Notes under the pieces: generated by a model
What the model was told of the DNA's origin: nothing
The model's database searches: none
The model's input: the letters and a program-made list of their open reading frames with translations, nothing else
Made by a program: the position numbers and the translations under genes
Part shown: one piece after another, positions 18,792-29,091 of the stretch
Layout: every line of letters begins with the position of its first letter
How positions within the stretch are numbered: position 1 is the stretch's first letter
Assembly: GCA_951394045.1 (NCBI GenBank)
Contig: OX595999.1
Coordinates: 310,001 to 374,000, forward strand
DNA length: 64,000 nucleotides
Direction of reading: 5' to 3'
From: Nitzschia sp. DOCU1
Taxonomy: Eukaryota; Bacillariophyta; Bacillariophyceae; Bacillariales; Bacillariaceae

Positions 18792-21700
18792 AAAGCGTCG
18801 GCTGGTCCTTGTTCCCAATACGTTCGAGAATAAAATAACTTGCATTACACTTGGAATCTTGTGTGTCCTTGTGAATGTTGTTATTTATTGCTTGAATGGA
18901 CTTGGGGACATTGTTCGCCAGCAGCGCACTGTCAATGGTTTATGCAGTGACGTTACCGACTTGGGATATCGTTCCCTTCCGCCTCCTGAGCAACACAAGG
19001 ATCGCAATGGTCGCCGAAAACTCCTTCGCCTCCTGGCTTTGATCGCCGCTATGCCGGCCATTGTTGGCGCTGACGAAGGGGCCGCTGACGTGGCATTTGT
19101 GGGTGTTGGGGGAGCTGGGGGAGTTCCCTCATCCCAATGGACAAGTCAACAAGCTGATGCCATCCGTCAATTGATTCGCAGCAGTGACACACAGGGAATG
19201 CTCGCTTCTGTTAATGCGATCGAAGCCATTGTCGATACTGGTTGCAGTTCTCTCGCCACTCCTGACGTCGACGATTTTGTGGTCGGCACTTATACTACGG
19301 ACATTGGCCCAAAACGCACAATGGGGGGGATAGCTGGTTCGTTGGAAATTAAAGGCAAGGGACTACTTCACTACGAGGTCCTTGATCAGTATGGTCGCGT
19401 ACAAGTATTTGAACAGGAAGGGTGGCATATTGAAGGGCTTCCATGTCGTTTGATCCCACCTCAACGAATCATGGCTACCGACTCTGATGGATTTTATCGG
19501 ATCAACGGGGAGCGCAGTGAATTTGCGTTTGCAAATGGGGGAGTTGTTGCTACTCCACTTGACCCCATCACGAACCTGCCAACTATTGCGCTGTTTCGGA
19601 ATGCCAATCAGGCCGTTGATAGCCTTGAGAAATGCATGTATTCGTGTGTCACTCAGGAATCAAATCAAAATCTTACTCCGACTCAACGGGAGACGTTGCA
19701 ATGGCATTGGCGCTTGGGTCATGCTTCAATGGCATCTATTCGTTGGCTTGCTCATCGGGGATTGTTCGGTCCATTGAGCCCTCGGATCTCTAAAGCAACG
19801 GAGACTCCAATGTGTGCAACTTGCCAATATGGTAAGCAGACACGCAAGGCTACTGGAACTACTCGTACCGAGGTGCGACCTGATAAAGCAGGTGGAATCA
19901 CTCATGGCAAACTTGAGCCTGGAGATGAAGTTGCAGTCGATCAATTTGAGGTGCGCCAGCGAGGACGCCTCTTTCACACTGGTGGCAAAGAAAAGGAACC
20001 GGAAAAGTTCTCCGGCGGCACCATCTTTCGCGACGTCGCTTCGGGTTACACTCGCGTTTACTTTCAAGTGTCTCTTGGTAGTGTCGAGACTGTCAAGGCC
20101 AAGAATCACTTTGAGCGGGAAGCCCTCTCACACGGGGTTTCTGTGAAGAAATATCGGTCTGACAATGGAATCTTCACCAAAGAAGAGTTCATGGGTGAGA
20201 TTATGACACAAGAACAAACAATTACTGTTTCTGGCGTCGGCGCACACCATCAAAATGGTGTTGCTGAGCGAGTGATTCGGACTACTGTTACCAAGGCGAG
20301 GACGATGCTTCTACATGCACTGTTGCGTTGGCCTGAACAAACGAATGTTGACCTTTGGCCAATGGCAATGCAACATGCAACGCACATTATTAATATCATG
20401 CCTGAGATTGACAACGGAATGTCTCCCGAAGAAATATTTGGGAAAACCATTAAGAGTACAGATCGGTTGAAACGACTTCCGGTTTGGGGCTGTCCGACGT
20501 ATGTCCTGGAACCCACGTTGCAAGATGGCAAGAAACTTCCAAAATGGCAACCTCGCAGTCGTCGAGGACAGTATGTTGGTTGGTCAACACTTCATGCATC
20601 CAATGTGGCATTGATTCGAAATTTGTCCACAGGTCGCATTTCGCCTCAATTTCACGTGGTATTCGACAATTGGTTCGAAACGGTTGCGGTCGACGAAGAC
20701 TATGAAGAGCCTCCGCCAATTTGGGACGTTTTGATAGCACGATCTCAATATGAGTGTCCCCATCTTGATCCGGATGACATTAATGGAGTTGAATTGGACG
20801 ATGAATGGTTATCCAAGGAAGAGCTATTGGAACGACGAGCTCGACGTGAAAAGGCACGGAATCAGAAGTCGTCAAGCTCTGCGAATGTCAGGCCTTCAAA
20901 AGCCAGGGAGCCTCCTGACAAAGACTCATCTCCATCTGGGAATTCGTCGACAGTTCCTGACTTGTCGACAGCAGCACCTACTCAACCTGTTTCACCTATG
21001 AATGCACCACTGCAGCCGGTTCCAGAAGTCACTCCTGTCCCATCACCATCGGAGGACTCAAGTAATGTTCCTTCGAATGATCCACCATCACCTTCAGTGC
21101 CATCACCGGCCCCGAATCGTCAAATACCAAGGCGAAGTTTTGGGAAGACAACAGGATCTACTACAACACGAAGTGGGCGGGTTGTGAATCGCCCAAAGCG
21201 AATGACTTATGACGAAAAGGGCAGTGTTACTGCTTATCTTTCGATGCTAAATCACGTCAGAGACTTGTCCTGTCATGATGAATTGTCGGCAGATGCTGTT
21301 ATTGCATATTGGACAATGTTGTCTATGAATCCGGATACGGGTTATCTTGAAGACTTTCAACCTGCTTACACCGATTGGGCGCTCAAAGCTGCTAAGCAGA
21401 AGGGTGTGAATCCAGACTTGCCGACTTATCAACAGGCAATGACTGGTGAGCATCGGGAACAATTTATGGCAGCAATGATCAAAGAGGTACGGCAATTGGA
21501 AGCCAAAGGCTCTTGGCAAGGGGTGCTGCGTTCTTCTATTCCAAAGGATGCCAAGGTAATTCCGCTCACGTGGGTATTTCGTATCAAACGATTACCAAAC
21601 GGAGACTTTGACAAGTTTAAAGCTCGTATTTGCGTGCGAGGCGATCTTCAAGACAACGTGGGAGAAACTTATGCTCCCGTCGTGAAATGGGCAACAATTC

Positions 21701-23049
21701 GAAGTGTCCTTGCATTTGCCATTAAGCATGACATGAAGACTCGTCAGATTGATTTTGCGAATGCTTTTGTTCAAGCCGATCTTCCTCCGGATGAACAATT
21801 CTTTGTGGAACTACCCAAAGGGTTTGGGCATGAGACTCAGGGAAATCAAACCGTTCTGCAATTGAAGAAGAGCCTCTACGGATACTCTCGTGCGCCGTTT
21901 CATTGGTTTCATACCCTCAAGAGTACCCTGGAGTTGTTGAACTATCAACAATCGCAACATGATCAGTGTATGTTCATTAACAAGGATGAACGAATCATCG
22001 TGCTGATTTATACGGACGATTGCTTGTGCTTTGCCTACGATGATGATGGATTGGATGAGCTTGTCGGCGCTCTACGCGCACGTCATGAACTCGATGAACA
22101 ATCCATTACCAAGGACGTTTATGCTTATCTTGGCATTGAACTGAATATGGTGGGACCAATGGTTGAACTTCTTCAAGTCGGGTTGACTGAAAAGATTCTC
22201 AAGACCGTTGGACTCGATGATCTCAAGAAAGGCATTTTGACTCCGGCCAAGTGTGAACCTCTGACTACTGATTTGGATGGGGAGCCATTTGATGAAGATT
22301 GGGACTACGCATCGGTCGTTGGAATGTTGATGTACTTGGTCAATATTCGCCCAGATATACAATTTGCTGTACACCAATGTTCCAAATTCGTGCACAACCC
22401 ACGGCAGAGTCATGGTAATGCGATCAAGAAAATTTGCCGCTATCTTCATGGCACTAAACATCGTGGTCTGCATTTCTCAAGTACACCCACTGCACCTGAT
22501 AAAATTCTTCAAGTCGATTGTTACGTGGATGCATCTTTTGCTCCGCTTTGGGACAAGGAGCAAGCCATGAATCCTGATGGTTCGAAATCTCGCTCTGGCT
22601 ATCTTATCATGATTGATGATTGTCCCGTTTCGTGGCACTCAAAGTCTCAAGGGGAGACTGCATTGTCTACCACTGAGGCTGAGTATATTGCTTTGTCCCT
22701 GGCAATGCGAGAATTGCTTTGGACACGTCGACTTGTCGCTGAAATTGCCGAAGGCTTTGACGTTAAGGCCCATCGCGTCGCTCGCATTCATTCCAAGGTG
22801 TTTGAAGACAATCAAGCGGCTATTGCTGTCGCACTGAAACCTGACCTGACAGCTCGCACTCGTCATTTGCACACCAAGTATCACCACTTCAAAGAGCACA
22901 TTGGACTTGACGAGTCTGGCCACGGAATCACGCTCCATTATTGTCCTACTGACAAACAAATTGCAGATCTTCTCACCAAAGGATTGGGAGACACGGACTT
23001 CATTCCTCTTCGCAATCGCTTGATGGGATGGTTGGATCAAGAGACCTAG
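18682..23049 (+). CDS. Copia Pol polyprotein (protease, integrase, RT, RNase H)
   Basis: 1455 codons with no stop. There is no ATG at the beginning (the frame opens after a TGA near 18657), so it depends on frameshifting or readthrough from Gag. Residues about 5-28, 47-68 and 112-130 are hydrophobic, membrane-helix-like. Then: aspartic protease VDTGCSS (D185); pre-integrase zinc domain HWRLGHAS...CATCQYG (about 341-385); integrase D, D, E (about 420, 493 in YRSDNG, 529 in GVAERV); reverse transcriptase (about 955-1140) with YTDD near 1110; RNase H with VDASFA, STTEAEYIA and EDNQAA (about 1283-1378). YTDD replaces the usual YVDD. The predicted role is to copy element RNA into DNA and integrate it. 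Confidence 0.93.
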   Translation: MRGVIGSILLIALGLIVRAVCFFLWYSIVFPTRCLVRKRRLVLVPNTFENKITCITLGILCVLVNVVIYCLNGLGDIVRQQRTVNGLCSDVTDLGYRSLPPPEQHKDRNGRRKLLRLLALIAAMPAIVGADEGAADVAFVGVGGAGGVPSSQWTSQQADAIRQLIRSSDTQGMLASVNAIEAIVDTGCSSLATPDVDDFVVGTYTTDIGPKRTMGGIAGSLEIKGKGLLHYEVLDQYGRVQVFEQEGWHIEGLPCRLIPPQRIMATDSDGFYRINGERSEFAFANGGVVATPLDPITNLPTIALFRNANQAVDSLEKCMYSCVTQESNQNLTPTQRETLQWHWRLGHASMASIRWLAHRGLFGPLSPRISKATETPMCATCQYGKQTRKATGTTRTEVRPDKAGGITHGKLEPGDEVAVDQFEVRQRGRLFHTGGKEKEPEKFSGGTIFRDVASGYTRVYFQVSLGSVETVKAKNHFEREALSHGVSVKKYRSDNGIFTKEEFMGEIMTQEQTITVSGVGAHHQNGVAERVIRTTVTKARTMLLHALLRWPEQTNVDLWPMAMQHATHIINIMPEIDNGMSPEEIFGKTIKSTDRLKRLPVWGCPTYVLEPTLQDGKKLPKWQPRSRRGQYVGWSTLHASNVALIRNLSTGRISPQFHVVFDNWFETVAVDEDYEEPPPIWDVLIARSQYECPHLDPDDINGVELDDEWLSKEELLERRARREKARNQKSSSSANVRPSKAREPPDKDSSPSGNSSTVPDLSTAAPTQPVSPMNAPLQPVPEVTPVPSPSEDSSNVPSNDPPSPSVPSPAPNRQIPRRSFGKTTGSTTTRSGRVVNRPKRMTYDEKGSVTAYLSMLNHVRDLSCHDELSADAVIAYWTMLSMNPDTGYLEDFQPAYTDWALKAAKQKGVNPDLPTYQQAMTGEHREQFMAAMIKEVRQLEAKGSWQGVLRSSIPKDAKVIPLTWVFRIKRLPNGDFDKFKARICVRGDLQDNVGETYAPVVKWATIRSVLAFAIKHDMKTRQIDFANAFVQADLPPDEQFFVELPKGFGHETQGNQTVLQLKKSLYGYSRAPFHWFHTLKSTLELLNYQQSQHDQCMFINKDERIIVLIYTDDCLCFAYDDDGLDELVGALRARHELDEQSITKDVYAYLGIELNMVGPMVELLQVGLTEKILKTVGLDDLKKGILTPAKCEPLTTDLDGEPFDEDWDYASVVGMLMYLVNIRPDIQFAVHQCSKFVHNPRQSHGNAIKKICRYLHGTKHRGLHFSSTPTAPDKILQVDCYVDASFAPLWDKEQAMNPDGSKSRSGYLIMIDDCPVSWHSKSQGETALSTTEAEYIALSLAMRELLWTRRLVAEIAEGFDVKAHRVARIHSKVFEDNQAAIAVALKPDLTARTRHLHTKYHHFKEHIGLDESGHGITLHYCPTDKQIADLLTKGLGDTDFIPLRNRLMGWLDQET

Positions 23050-23073
23050 AGATCAAAATCATTGCGATCGTCT

Positions 23074-23079
23074 AGGGAG
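23074..23079 (+). promoter_or_regulatory. Short polypurine tract
   Basis: AGGGAG lies directly before the right LTR, where plus-strand DNA synthesis would be primed. It is short for such a tract. Confidence 0.45.
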
Positions 23080-23355
23080 AGTTGGAATTTGGAAGATTCC
23101 AGATTCCAAGTCATTGGAATTGTGACTCCTGATCGGAAATGTTCGACGTGGCGACGAAAGACAGCTGCGTGGAACGTTGATTGAAGAATGTTATTGGTCT
23201 AGAACCTGAGAAGCTTGGTCTGAGATTTGAGAAGCTTCTCAGACGAGATCTTTGCAATGAAACGAAAGCAAAAGTCGTAGAAAGTAAACGATCTTATAAT
23301 TTTGGTTTTGCGTTATTGAGAATAGCCGATTCCGAGATTAGGGTGAATTCTAACT
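23080..23355 (+). repeat. Right LTR
   Basis: 276 bp, AGTTGG to CTAACT, 274/276 identical to the left LTR. It begins 30 bp after the Pol stop codon. Confidence 0.95.
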
Positions 23356-23360
23356 AGGGA
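23356..23360. repeat. Right target-site duplication (AGGGA)
   Basis: It matches AGGGA at 16496-16500 and marks the right boundary of the insertion. Confidence 0.9.
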
Positions 23361-24191
23361 CCGACATTTATGTGTATGGGTATGGGGAGCCAGCCAGCCG
23401 CTCAAGCATTACTACTTGGGGTATGGGCAGTAGCTCTAGCAAATAAAGGCTGCCTACCATCGTCATCACTACTACTAACTACTTTTGTCACCAAGCCTAT
23501 CAATCCTTTAGTTCTTCAGTAATTTGCGGTGAAACAACAAGATTTGTGTTGAAACAAGCTACGGTCGCAGATCAGAACGAAACCGCGTGTTGCAAAATTG
23601 AATGCAAACGAAATCACGTCTTATGAACTCGAGCAATGCGAAACCATTTGTTGACTGTCATAACCAATGCTTAACACCAACTGTCACAAAACTGCGTATC
23701 ATGATCTCAAATGTTGCAAAACCGCATTTTAAATGTTATAACGAACTCAAGAGTTGTGAATCCCTTTTTTAATTCTTATAACAAATACTGACGAAATCCA
23801 GGATGATGTTTTTGTCGATGCAAACACAAGAGTGGCTGGCGTGCATCGGCCCACTCCCTCCAACAATGACAATTCTGATTGGCCACTGTATGATGTGCAA
23901 ACGTCACAAGACGAAGCCAAAACCATAAAAGTTTGCACTTCATTTGGGCCATTTTGAGCATATTTCCTTCCTTCATCGGATTCATTTGCGCCTCGCGACT
24001 AAATTGACTGGAAAATGAAGCACAAATAGAGACTTCCTGCCTTCCATTTGCGCTTCCTGTTTGGGCTTCATTTTCCTACCGTATTTTGACTTCAGTACTT
24101 CCGTAAGTCCGTATGGCCCATAACCAGTTTTTTAATCCCAAGTATTCGAGGAGTACGGCTTCTTTTGGACCAAAAAAACCATAGGGTCCAA
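23361..24191. other. Intergenic between the retrotransposon and a TIR element
   Basis: AT-rich, with no gene. It carries two CATTTGCGC-type motifs (about 23989 and 24044) shared with the left flank of the copia element, and repeated TTGCAAAACCGC/TTGTGAA-like words around 23590-23760. Confidence 0.45.
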
Positions 24192-24219
24192 CACCATAAA
24201 AACAAAATCCTGGAAAACG
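24192..24219 (+). repeat. Left terminal inverted repeat
   Basis: 28 bp, a perfect reverse complement of 25552-25579; similarity ends abruptly on both sides. Confidence 0.9.
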
Positions 24220-24771
24220 ACCCATTTTCCAGGGTGCCAACTATTGTCCAGGATGTTTTCCAGGCTCAGTTTCTCCAGTTCGCCCCATGGTCACGCACAA
24301 GCACTTTCCAGGACTTTTTCCAGCAATTTCAATCGCTTTGCGGGTTGAAATCCCGGAAAGCGACCGCAGGCAAACCCTTGATATCCAGTCTGTTTTCCAG
24401 GTTGACCACTATGTCAAAACAGGGTGGGGGGCGAGAGATTTCGAACACTTCTCTCACCCCATTTTGGTACCAATTCGAATTCAAATTGCTGCTTGTTTCA
24501 GGCAACCACATACAAAGGACAAACTAGCCTACACCTCCTCCTTTGACCATGGTCCTCGCTAGATGGCATCTGCTAAATCATGTCTAGATCTGAATTTAGC
24601 ACTTTTAATCCCAGCGAAACTAGTAGCAAGAGCCGCCACATCAACCTGACGTTTCCAATCCCAAATTGTTTGGTGCAAAGAATGCTTGAATGGCAACTTG
24701 CACAGCTCTCCTTGTCGGCTTTACCTTGTCAATTGGTCAGACAATCTCTGTCACTGCAGTATATTGAGGGT

Positions 24772-25078
24772 CTATTGGAAGGAACAAAACCAATTTGTGT
24801 GAGTTCCCAATAGATTTTGCTCCACTACCTGTTCCATAATCTTCCAACTTCTTACCTCAGCCATCATTGTCACAAATGTTAAATGCACCCCCCGGCGAGT
24901 GCCATTTCCATGAACAAGGACAACCGACAATTGATTGAGCTTTTGTTGAGTCAGATTCCCATTATGATCTTTCCAGCACAGTGCCACCTTTCCATGATGA
25001 GTTTGTTGCACCAACTCAGGCCTCAATTTGATCGATGGATAGCAGCCTTCGATATCAAAATTAATGCTGCATCCAATC
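24772..25078 (-). pseudogene. Possible reverse-transcriptase-like fragment inside the TIR element
   Basis: A minus-strand frame reads NFDIEGCYPSIKLRPELVQQ and then GKVALCWKDHNG. The first part resembles motif A of Penelope-type or related reverse transcriptases of diatoms (D-x-x-x-x-YPSIK), but no motif C (xxDD) follows and the frame is short. It may be a decayed insert captured by the transposon, or chance. Confidence 0.25.
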
Positions 25079-25551
25079 TCACATCACAACATCACAAGAG
25101 GACTTCAATCCCAATATTGTGGGCTTGGTCCCCCTCCACCACCATAAATCAACATATCATACAAACAGCTTGAAAACTTGCAAATGTGAGAAAGATGATG
25201 AATCATACCAAAGTCGAAGGCGAAACTACACAAAAGTCCGTGATCGTTCAAAAATGAATGACAATCTTTTTGTTTTGAATACAGGCGGGTGCGCCAGTTG
25301 TTGTGCCAGCTACCTCATTACCAGCATATTAGGCCATGAATAATATATTTATCGTCAGACGTCATCTCGATTTGGGGGTGCCACCAGGGCCGACACAGTC
25401 AAATAGGACGACCAATTTGGTCGTATGTCACGCGTTTGCTTTCCAGGGTGGAACCTGGAAAGACATTTGGTTTTCCAGGGTGGGGATCGTGGTAGCCTGG
25501 AAAACGGCAGCAGAAATCCAGGTCCCGCCCTGGAAGGCAGCGGAATGCTGC

Positions 25552-25579
25552 CGTTTTCCAGGATTTTGTTTTTATGGTG
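25552..25579 (-). repeat. Right terminal inverted repeat
   Basis: 28 bp, a perfect reverse complement of 24192-24219. Confidence 0.9.
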
Positions 25580-26711
25580 AAACTCTTTGAGAATCGTACC
25601 CCCTTCGGAATCGTTTGACTTCCCCCCCTCCTGGAATCATTCAACTGGTAATGGCAGTGCAATGACAATGAGAACACAAAACACACCACCATTACAACAA
25701 CTAATGTTATTAATTAACTGATAGTGACCTAATTTATTATTGTTGTTTCACCTTACCCCGCTACCATAGGCCAACAAATGAGTCCCAAAGCAACAGTGTT
25801 CTTGATGGATATGCCCTTGGGCATGCACTGGCACAATAAACCCCATCTTTCTGTGAGCTTTTGGCATACTCCATCCTGATGCGAAGTTGAGAATGATAAA
25901 AATTGTAGGCATCGTGGGAACCCTGACAGGAAATGTAGGGAGTTGCCATGTAGTAATGTGAATTGATCATAGTTAGGAGTATTGGAACTGTATTTCTACC
26001 ACTAGTGTGGTAGAGGACTATGCCGGTAGTAGCCTTAGTACGACCAAAATGATGATGCATCCGCACTGACGAGAACATCAACATGGTCATTCTTCTTCCC
26101 TCTTCCTCCTCCGATGAAGAGGGAAAGGAAGAAGACAATGCTGCTGTTAGTACCTGCTGCTGTTGGTGCCCCCAGCATGAGGGAGGACGATGATGACCAG
26201 CAAGGAGGACGGCCACAACAGGGGGGAGGCTCCTCTTCCTTCATTCTGCTACTACTAGTAATACATCTTGTCAGATCATGGTTGGTAAAAAGCTGCTGGT
26301 CGCAATGAGGATAACAATAAGAAGTACTACTAATACTACTATTAAAGCAGCAAAAAGTGTGTGCTATCCATTTAGCAGCTACCTAGATGATCGGAAAGGA
26401 ATGATCTCGCCAAATTGCCAACACGATAATGGCTACCTGGAAAGGCAGCTGAGTCTCATGACCCATCCGACTTTTTCACCCATTAGGGATCATCAGCGCT
26501 ATTCTGCACACCTACAGAGACAATGAAACTGAGCTTTGTGCTTGCATCCCTCATCAATTTCATTGAGCGAGTTCTAGAGGGAGTTGGGCTGCTGCCAAGA
26601 TGCTCGAAGTATAGCGAGTTTTTCTTCTAAGCATAGTTGGCAACTCAACGTACCAAATGTTTTCATACAACTAATTGTCTTGCCTTGCTATAAAATCTCA
26701 ACTTGCGTAGA
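25580..26711. other. Intergenic, repeat-rich
   Basis: No gene was recognised; open frames are low-complexity (Ser/Glu runs and their shadows). A copy of a dispersed intergenic repeat lies at 26343-26437 (see its entry). Confidence 0.4.
26343..26437 (+). repeat. Dispersed ~95-bp intergenic repeat, copy 1
   Basis: It begins TAAAGCAGCAAAAAGTG and ends ACGATAATGGCTACC. It aligns along its whole length with 48377-48472 and more weakly with 60933-61024. Confidence 0.65.
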
Positions 26712-27158
26712 CTATTGAATTGTTTGAGGGCTGTACTGGATATGACCTTCCCGGATGTGCGCTGCCGTGTGTCTGGCATACGTGTTGCTTGGGGCATTCC
26801 TTTGCAGGAGAGCCCGGACGCTAGTGCAGTGATGTTGGATGCGATTCTTAATCTTCTGCTGGGTATTGCCGATATGGAATTTGTTGCAAAGATGGCAACT
26901 CAACTTATAGACCACCATGGACTTACGGTAGTTACCACCAAGGCCACAAGCTCCGCCAGGACCTTTGATATCCTCGCTATCCATGCCTTGAAGGAGCTTA
27001 GATCGAAGATCCTGCTGGATTAGCTCCCTGATGTTTGAAAATCTCTTGTACGACATTGAAAAATGCAGCCACTGCAATCCAAATCTTGCACACATCTGTT
27101 TAATAATCCTGTGGATTGGGTATGGCCAAAGGAAGGAAAACCCAATGCAGAAAAACAC
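26712..27158 (-). pseudogene. Penelope-like element remnant with GIY-YIG-type domain
   Basis: The frame reads RFSNIRELIQQDLRSKLLQG, a Gly/Cys-rich patch, then MVVYKLSCHLCNKFHIGNTQ with KIKNRIQHH and SNTYARHTAAH. That is the pattern of GIY-YIG-like endonuclease domains (VxYxxxC..C...YIGxT, R..xH) at the C-terminus of Penelope-like and related diatom retroelements; the HIG replaces YIG. No reverse transcriptase lies upstream on this strand, so it is a 5'-truncated relic. Confidence 0.6.
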
Positions 27159-27833
27159 CTTCCGTCTTGTTGAGCTTCACGCTGAGCAGCCTCCAATAGT
27201 ACTACTGGTGTGGTAGTAGTGCTGCTCTCATGTTCTGCTTGTTGTTGTTTGTCTGGTGGTGGTGGGCCGGCGTGCTCTCTGTCAACCTTCTTCTTGCAAG
27301 AACATTGAAGTAGCAGCAAGAGTATGAAGCCTGTCATTTGGAAAGTACAAGAAATTGTTCTCGTCGTTCCTGCTTTACTCTTGTTGGCATGCTCCATGCA
27401 AGAAATGATGATGTGCTGTGTGATGGAGGATGAAGCCCCAACGTCCACCCCGAAAAAGGGTGCCACTGGTACTATTTCGCTGCTTTAATAGTGTGTATCG
27501 TAGTATTTTGCTGCTTTAATAGTAGAGTATTTTGAAGAATTGTTTCGACACACCCCAAACAATGACCCGGCCGGCTCGGAAATCCCTTCCTCATTTCAGC
27601 TATATTCAGACTTGAATATTGTATTTCATGCCCTCTTTTTTCTACCAACCATTGATACGATGGAGCGCGCGTGTCCACCATCGTCGCCAATCCCGCACAA
27701 GACTCCTCGTAGAGAACCAAGAAAGCGAGCACCGACCATGATGCAATGGAAAAGGTTTCCACAACACCAATCATTTTATTGATTGACTGATTGTACTACT
27801 GTCCCTTTTGCGCTTTCTCTCCCTCTTAATACA
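27159..27833. other. Intergenic upstream of a small membrane-protein gene
   Basis: No gene was recognised. A duplicated word TTTGCTGCTTTAATAGT(G/A) occurs near 27478 and 27508 in tandem. The promoter of the 27834 gene should lie at the right end. Confidence 0.4.
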
Positions 27834-28310
27834 ATGGCATCCTTGACATCTTCTAGTTTTCGGGAACAACAAAATGCGGCCTATGACGCCTCGGCACGTC
27901 ATCCCTCGCAACGCGTTCATGAAATGGACGATGCGGAAAAAATCTATCATTTACAAAACGAAGTTCAAAATCTACGCAATCGCATTCGAGAAGCCAATGG
28001 CGGAACCTTGAGTCCACAGCCAGGACAAAGAGTGAAACGAACAAGAATGATGAATAATAGTGGCATGGGGAATCTTCCCGTACTGTCGGTATTTTTGGTG
28101 CTGGGCGTCATTGGAGTCGCGATTTGGAGGAGACGGCAACGAAGTCAACGATACCACTATGCTCCTGCGGATGGCATGACCATGACATTTGAATTGCCAG
28201 ATGCTCACGACTATGCGGTTGTGGATCCTGCTGCACCATCCAACAGCAGTACTCGGAGGGATCTATCCTATGAGGCACCATCCACGTCAGCCACAGTACA
28301 GTTCGTATAA
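27834..28310 (+). CDS. Small single-pass membrane protein, function unknown
   Basis: Single exon, 158 residues, starting at the first ATG of the frame. Residues about 30-55 (EMDDAEKIYHLQNEVQNLRNRI) form a short coiled coil, followed by a basic segment and one TM helix (NLPVLSVFLVLGVIGVAIW, about 80-98) that ends in a strongly basic stop-transfer run (RRRQRSQR). The C-terminal 55 residues are polar. With no signal peptide, it is likely anchored with the coil on one side and the tail on the other. I do not recognise a family. The layout (coil then TM) recalls tail-proximal adaptor or SNARE-like proteins, but no such motif is present. Confidence 0.7.
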   Translation: MASLTSSSFREQQNAAYDASARHPSQRVHEMDDAEKIYHLQNEVQNLRNRIREANGGTLSPQPGQRVKRTRMMNNSGMGNLPVLSVFLVLGVIGVAIWRRRQRSQRYHYAPADGMTMTFELPDAHDYAVVDPAAPSNSSTRRDLSYEAPSTSATVQFV

Positions 28311-29091
28311 GACAGAAGTTGGAGACATTTTGTGAATGGAGAGACGAAAAAACTTTCATTTTGTTCCACAAAGAGAAACTACTACTAGTAGAGCTAGTGA
28401 AATAAGGTTATAGTAGCTCCACAGATATTGTTGAATTCAAGCTGCTCTGAAGGCTTTATAGCTATTCTAGTTCATGCTGCGTATCGTACGCCCACCGACC
28501 GACATATCTATCTGGTTATCTCAAGCTATTACTAGGTTACAAGGATGCTGGCGCACACAATCCTTCTCGTCCGTGGAGCGCAACTTGGTGGTAGTTTTCC
28601 CTCTCGTCTGTACCCAGTAGGACCATGCCACAGCAATCCTTGTTGCTGCGGAGAAGCAACGATGAGAACTACTACTAGCGGCAAACGTACTAGGTAGTCG
28701 TATATAGGCTTCGAGCCTTGAAACGCTCGTTGCTACTAGTATTTTGTCGTTACGCCAGCTCTTGAGTTGGAGCGAGTGTGTGATTTTTGTCTCCCCCAAA
28801 AGATCGTGGCAGCCAAAAATTGGCTCATCGCACATAGTGTAAAGTCGTTGTAACCCTTCTCATGAGGGAACAGTAGGACGATTCGACTTTTATTGATAGT
28901 ATTGTTCAAGTCGTCACTCCAGTTATACGAGATTCGAAAAGCTCTAGCAGAAATTCTCGACGAAACTGCAGCGAAAAAGACTATATGTTGGAGAATCCGC
29001 TGTTTCAGAACGGCCCAAGTGTGCCTCCTCAACGCCCCTGCCAGATCCATTGGAAGTCCACGCTGATAGAACGAACGAGACTGCTGCAGCA
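28311..29091. other. Intergenic, convergent gene ends
   Basis: This separates the small membrane-protein gene from the kinase gene, whose 3' ends face each other. Words built on CTACTAGT recur (28381, 28671, 28733). No gene was seen. Confidence 0.45.

Larger units (their letters stand above)
16501..23355 (+). mobile_element. Complete Ty1/copia LTR retrotransposon (CoDi-like), 6855 bp
   Basis: Two 276-bp LTRs (2 mismatches) and a 5-bp AGGGA duplication enclose a Gag region, then Pol in the order protease, integrase, reverse transcriptase, RNase H, which defines copia. The termini are AGTTGG...CTAACT, a short inverted repeat, not the usual TG...CA. A TGGTAGCTCC primer-site candidate follows the left LTR and a short AGGGAG purine run precedes the right LTR. 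Pol is one open frame of 1455 codons, so the enzyme part looks functional. The Gag part is spread over other frames (see separate entries). The near identity of the LTRs implies recent insertion. Confidence 0.95.
24192..25579. mobile_element. Non-autonomous DNA transposon with 28-bp perfect TIRs
   Basis: 1388 bp bounded by identical inverted repeats at 24192-24219 and 25552-25579 (CACCATAAAAACAAAAT... and its complement). Inside each end lie dense copies of CCTGGAAA/TTTCCAGG: about seven between 24209 and 24400 and seven between 25440 and 25563, in both orientations. Such subterminal motif clusters are usual transposase-binding sites in hAT, CACTA and related elements. No transposase gene is present, so it would need one supplied from elsewhere. 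No clear target duplication was found (at most AA). The superfamily is not assigned. Confidence 0.82.

Noticed and set aside
25761..26216. 151-codon minus-strand frame
   Set aside because: Low-complexity Ser/Glu and Gln runs, no domain, in a repeat-rich gap.
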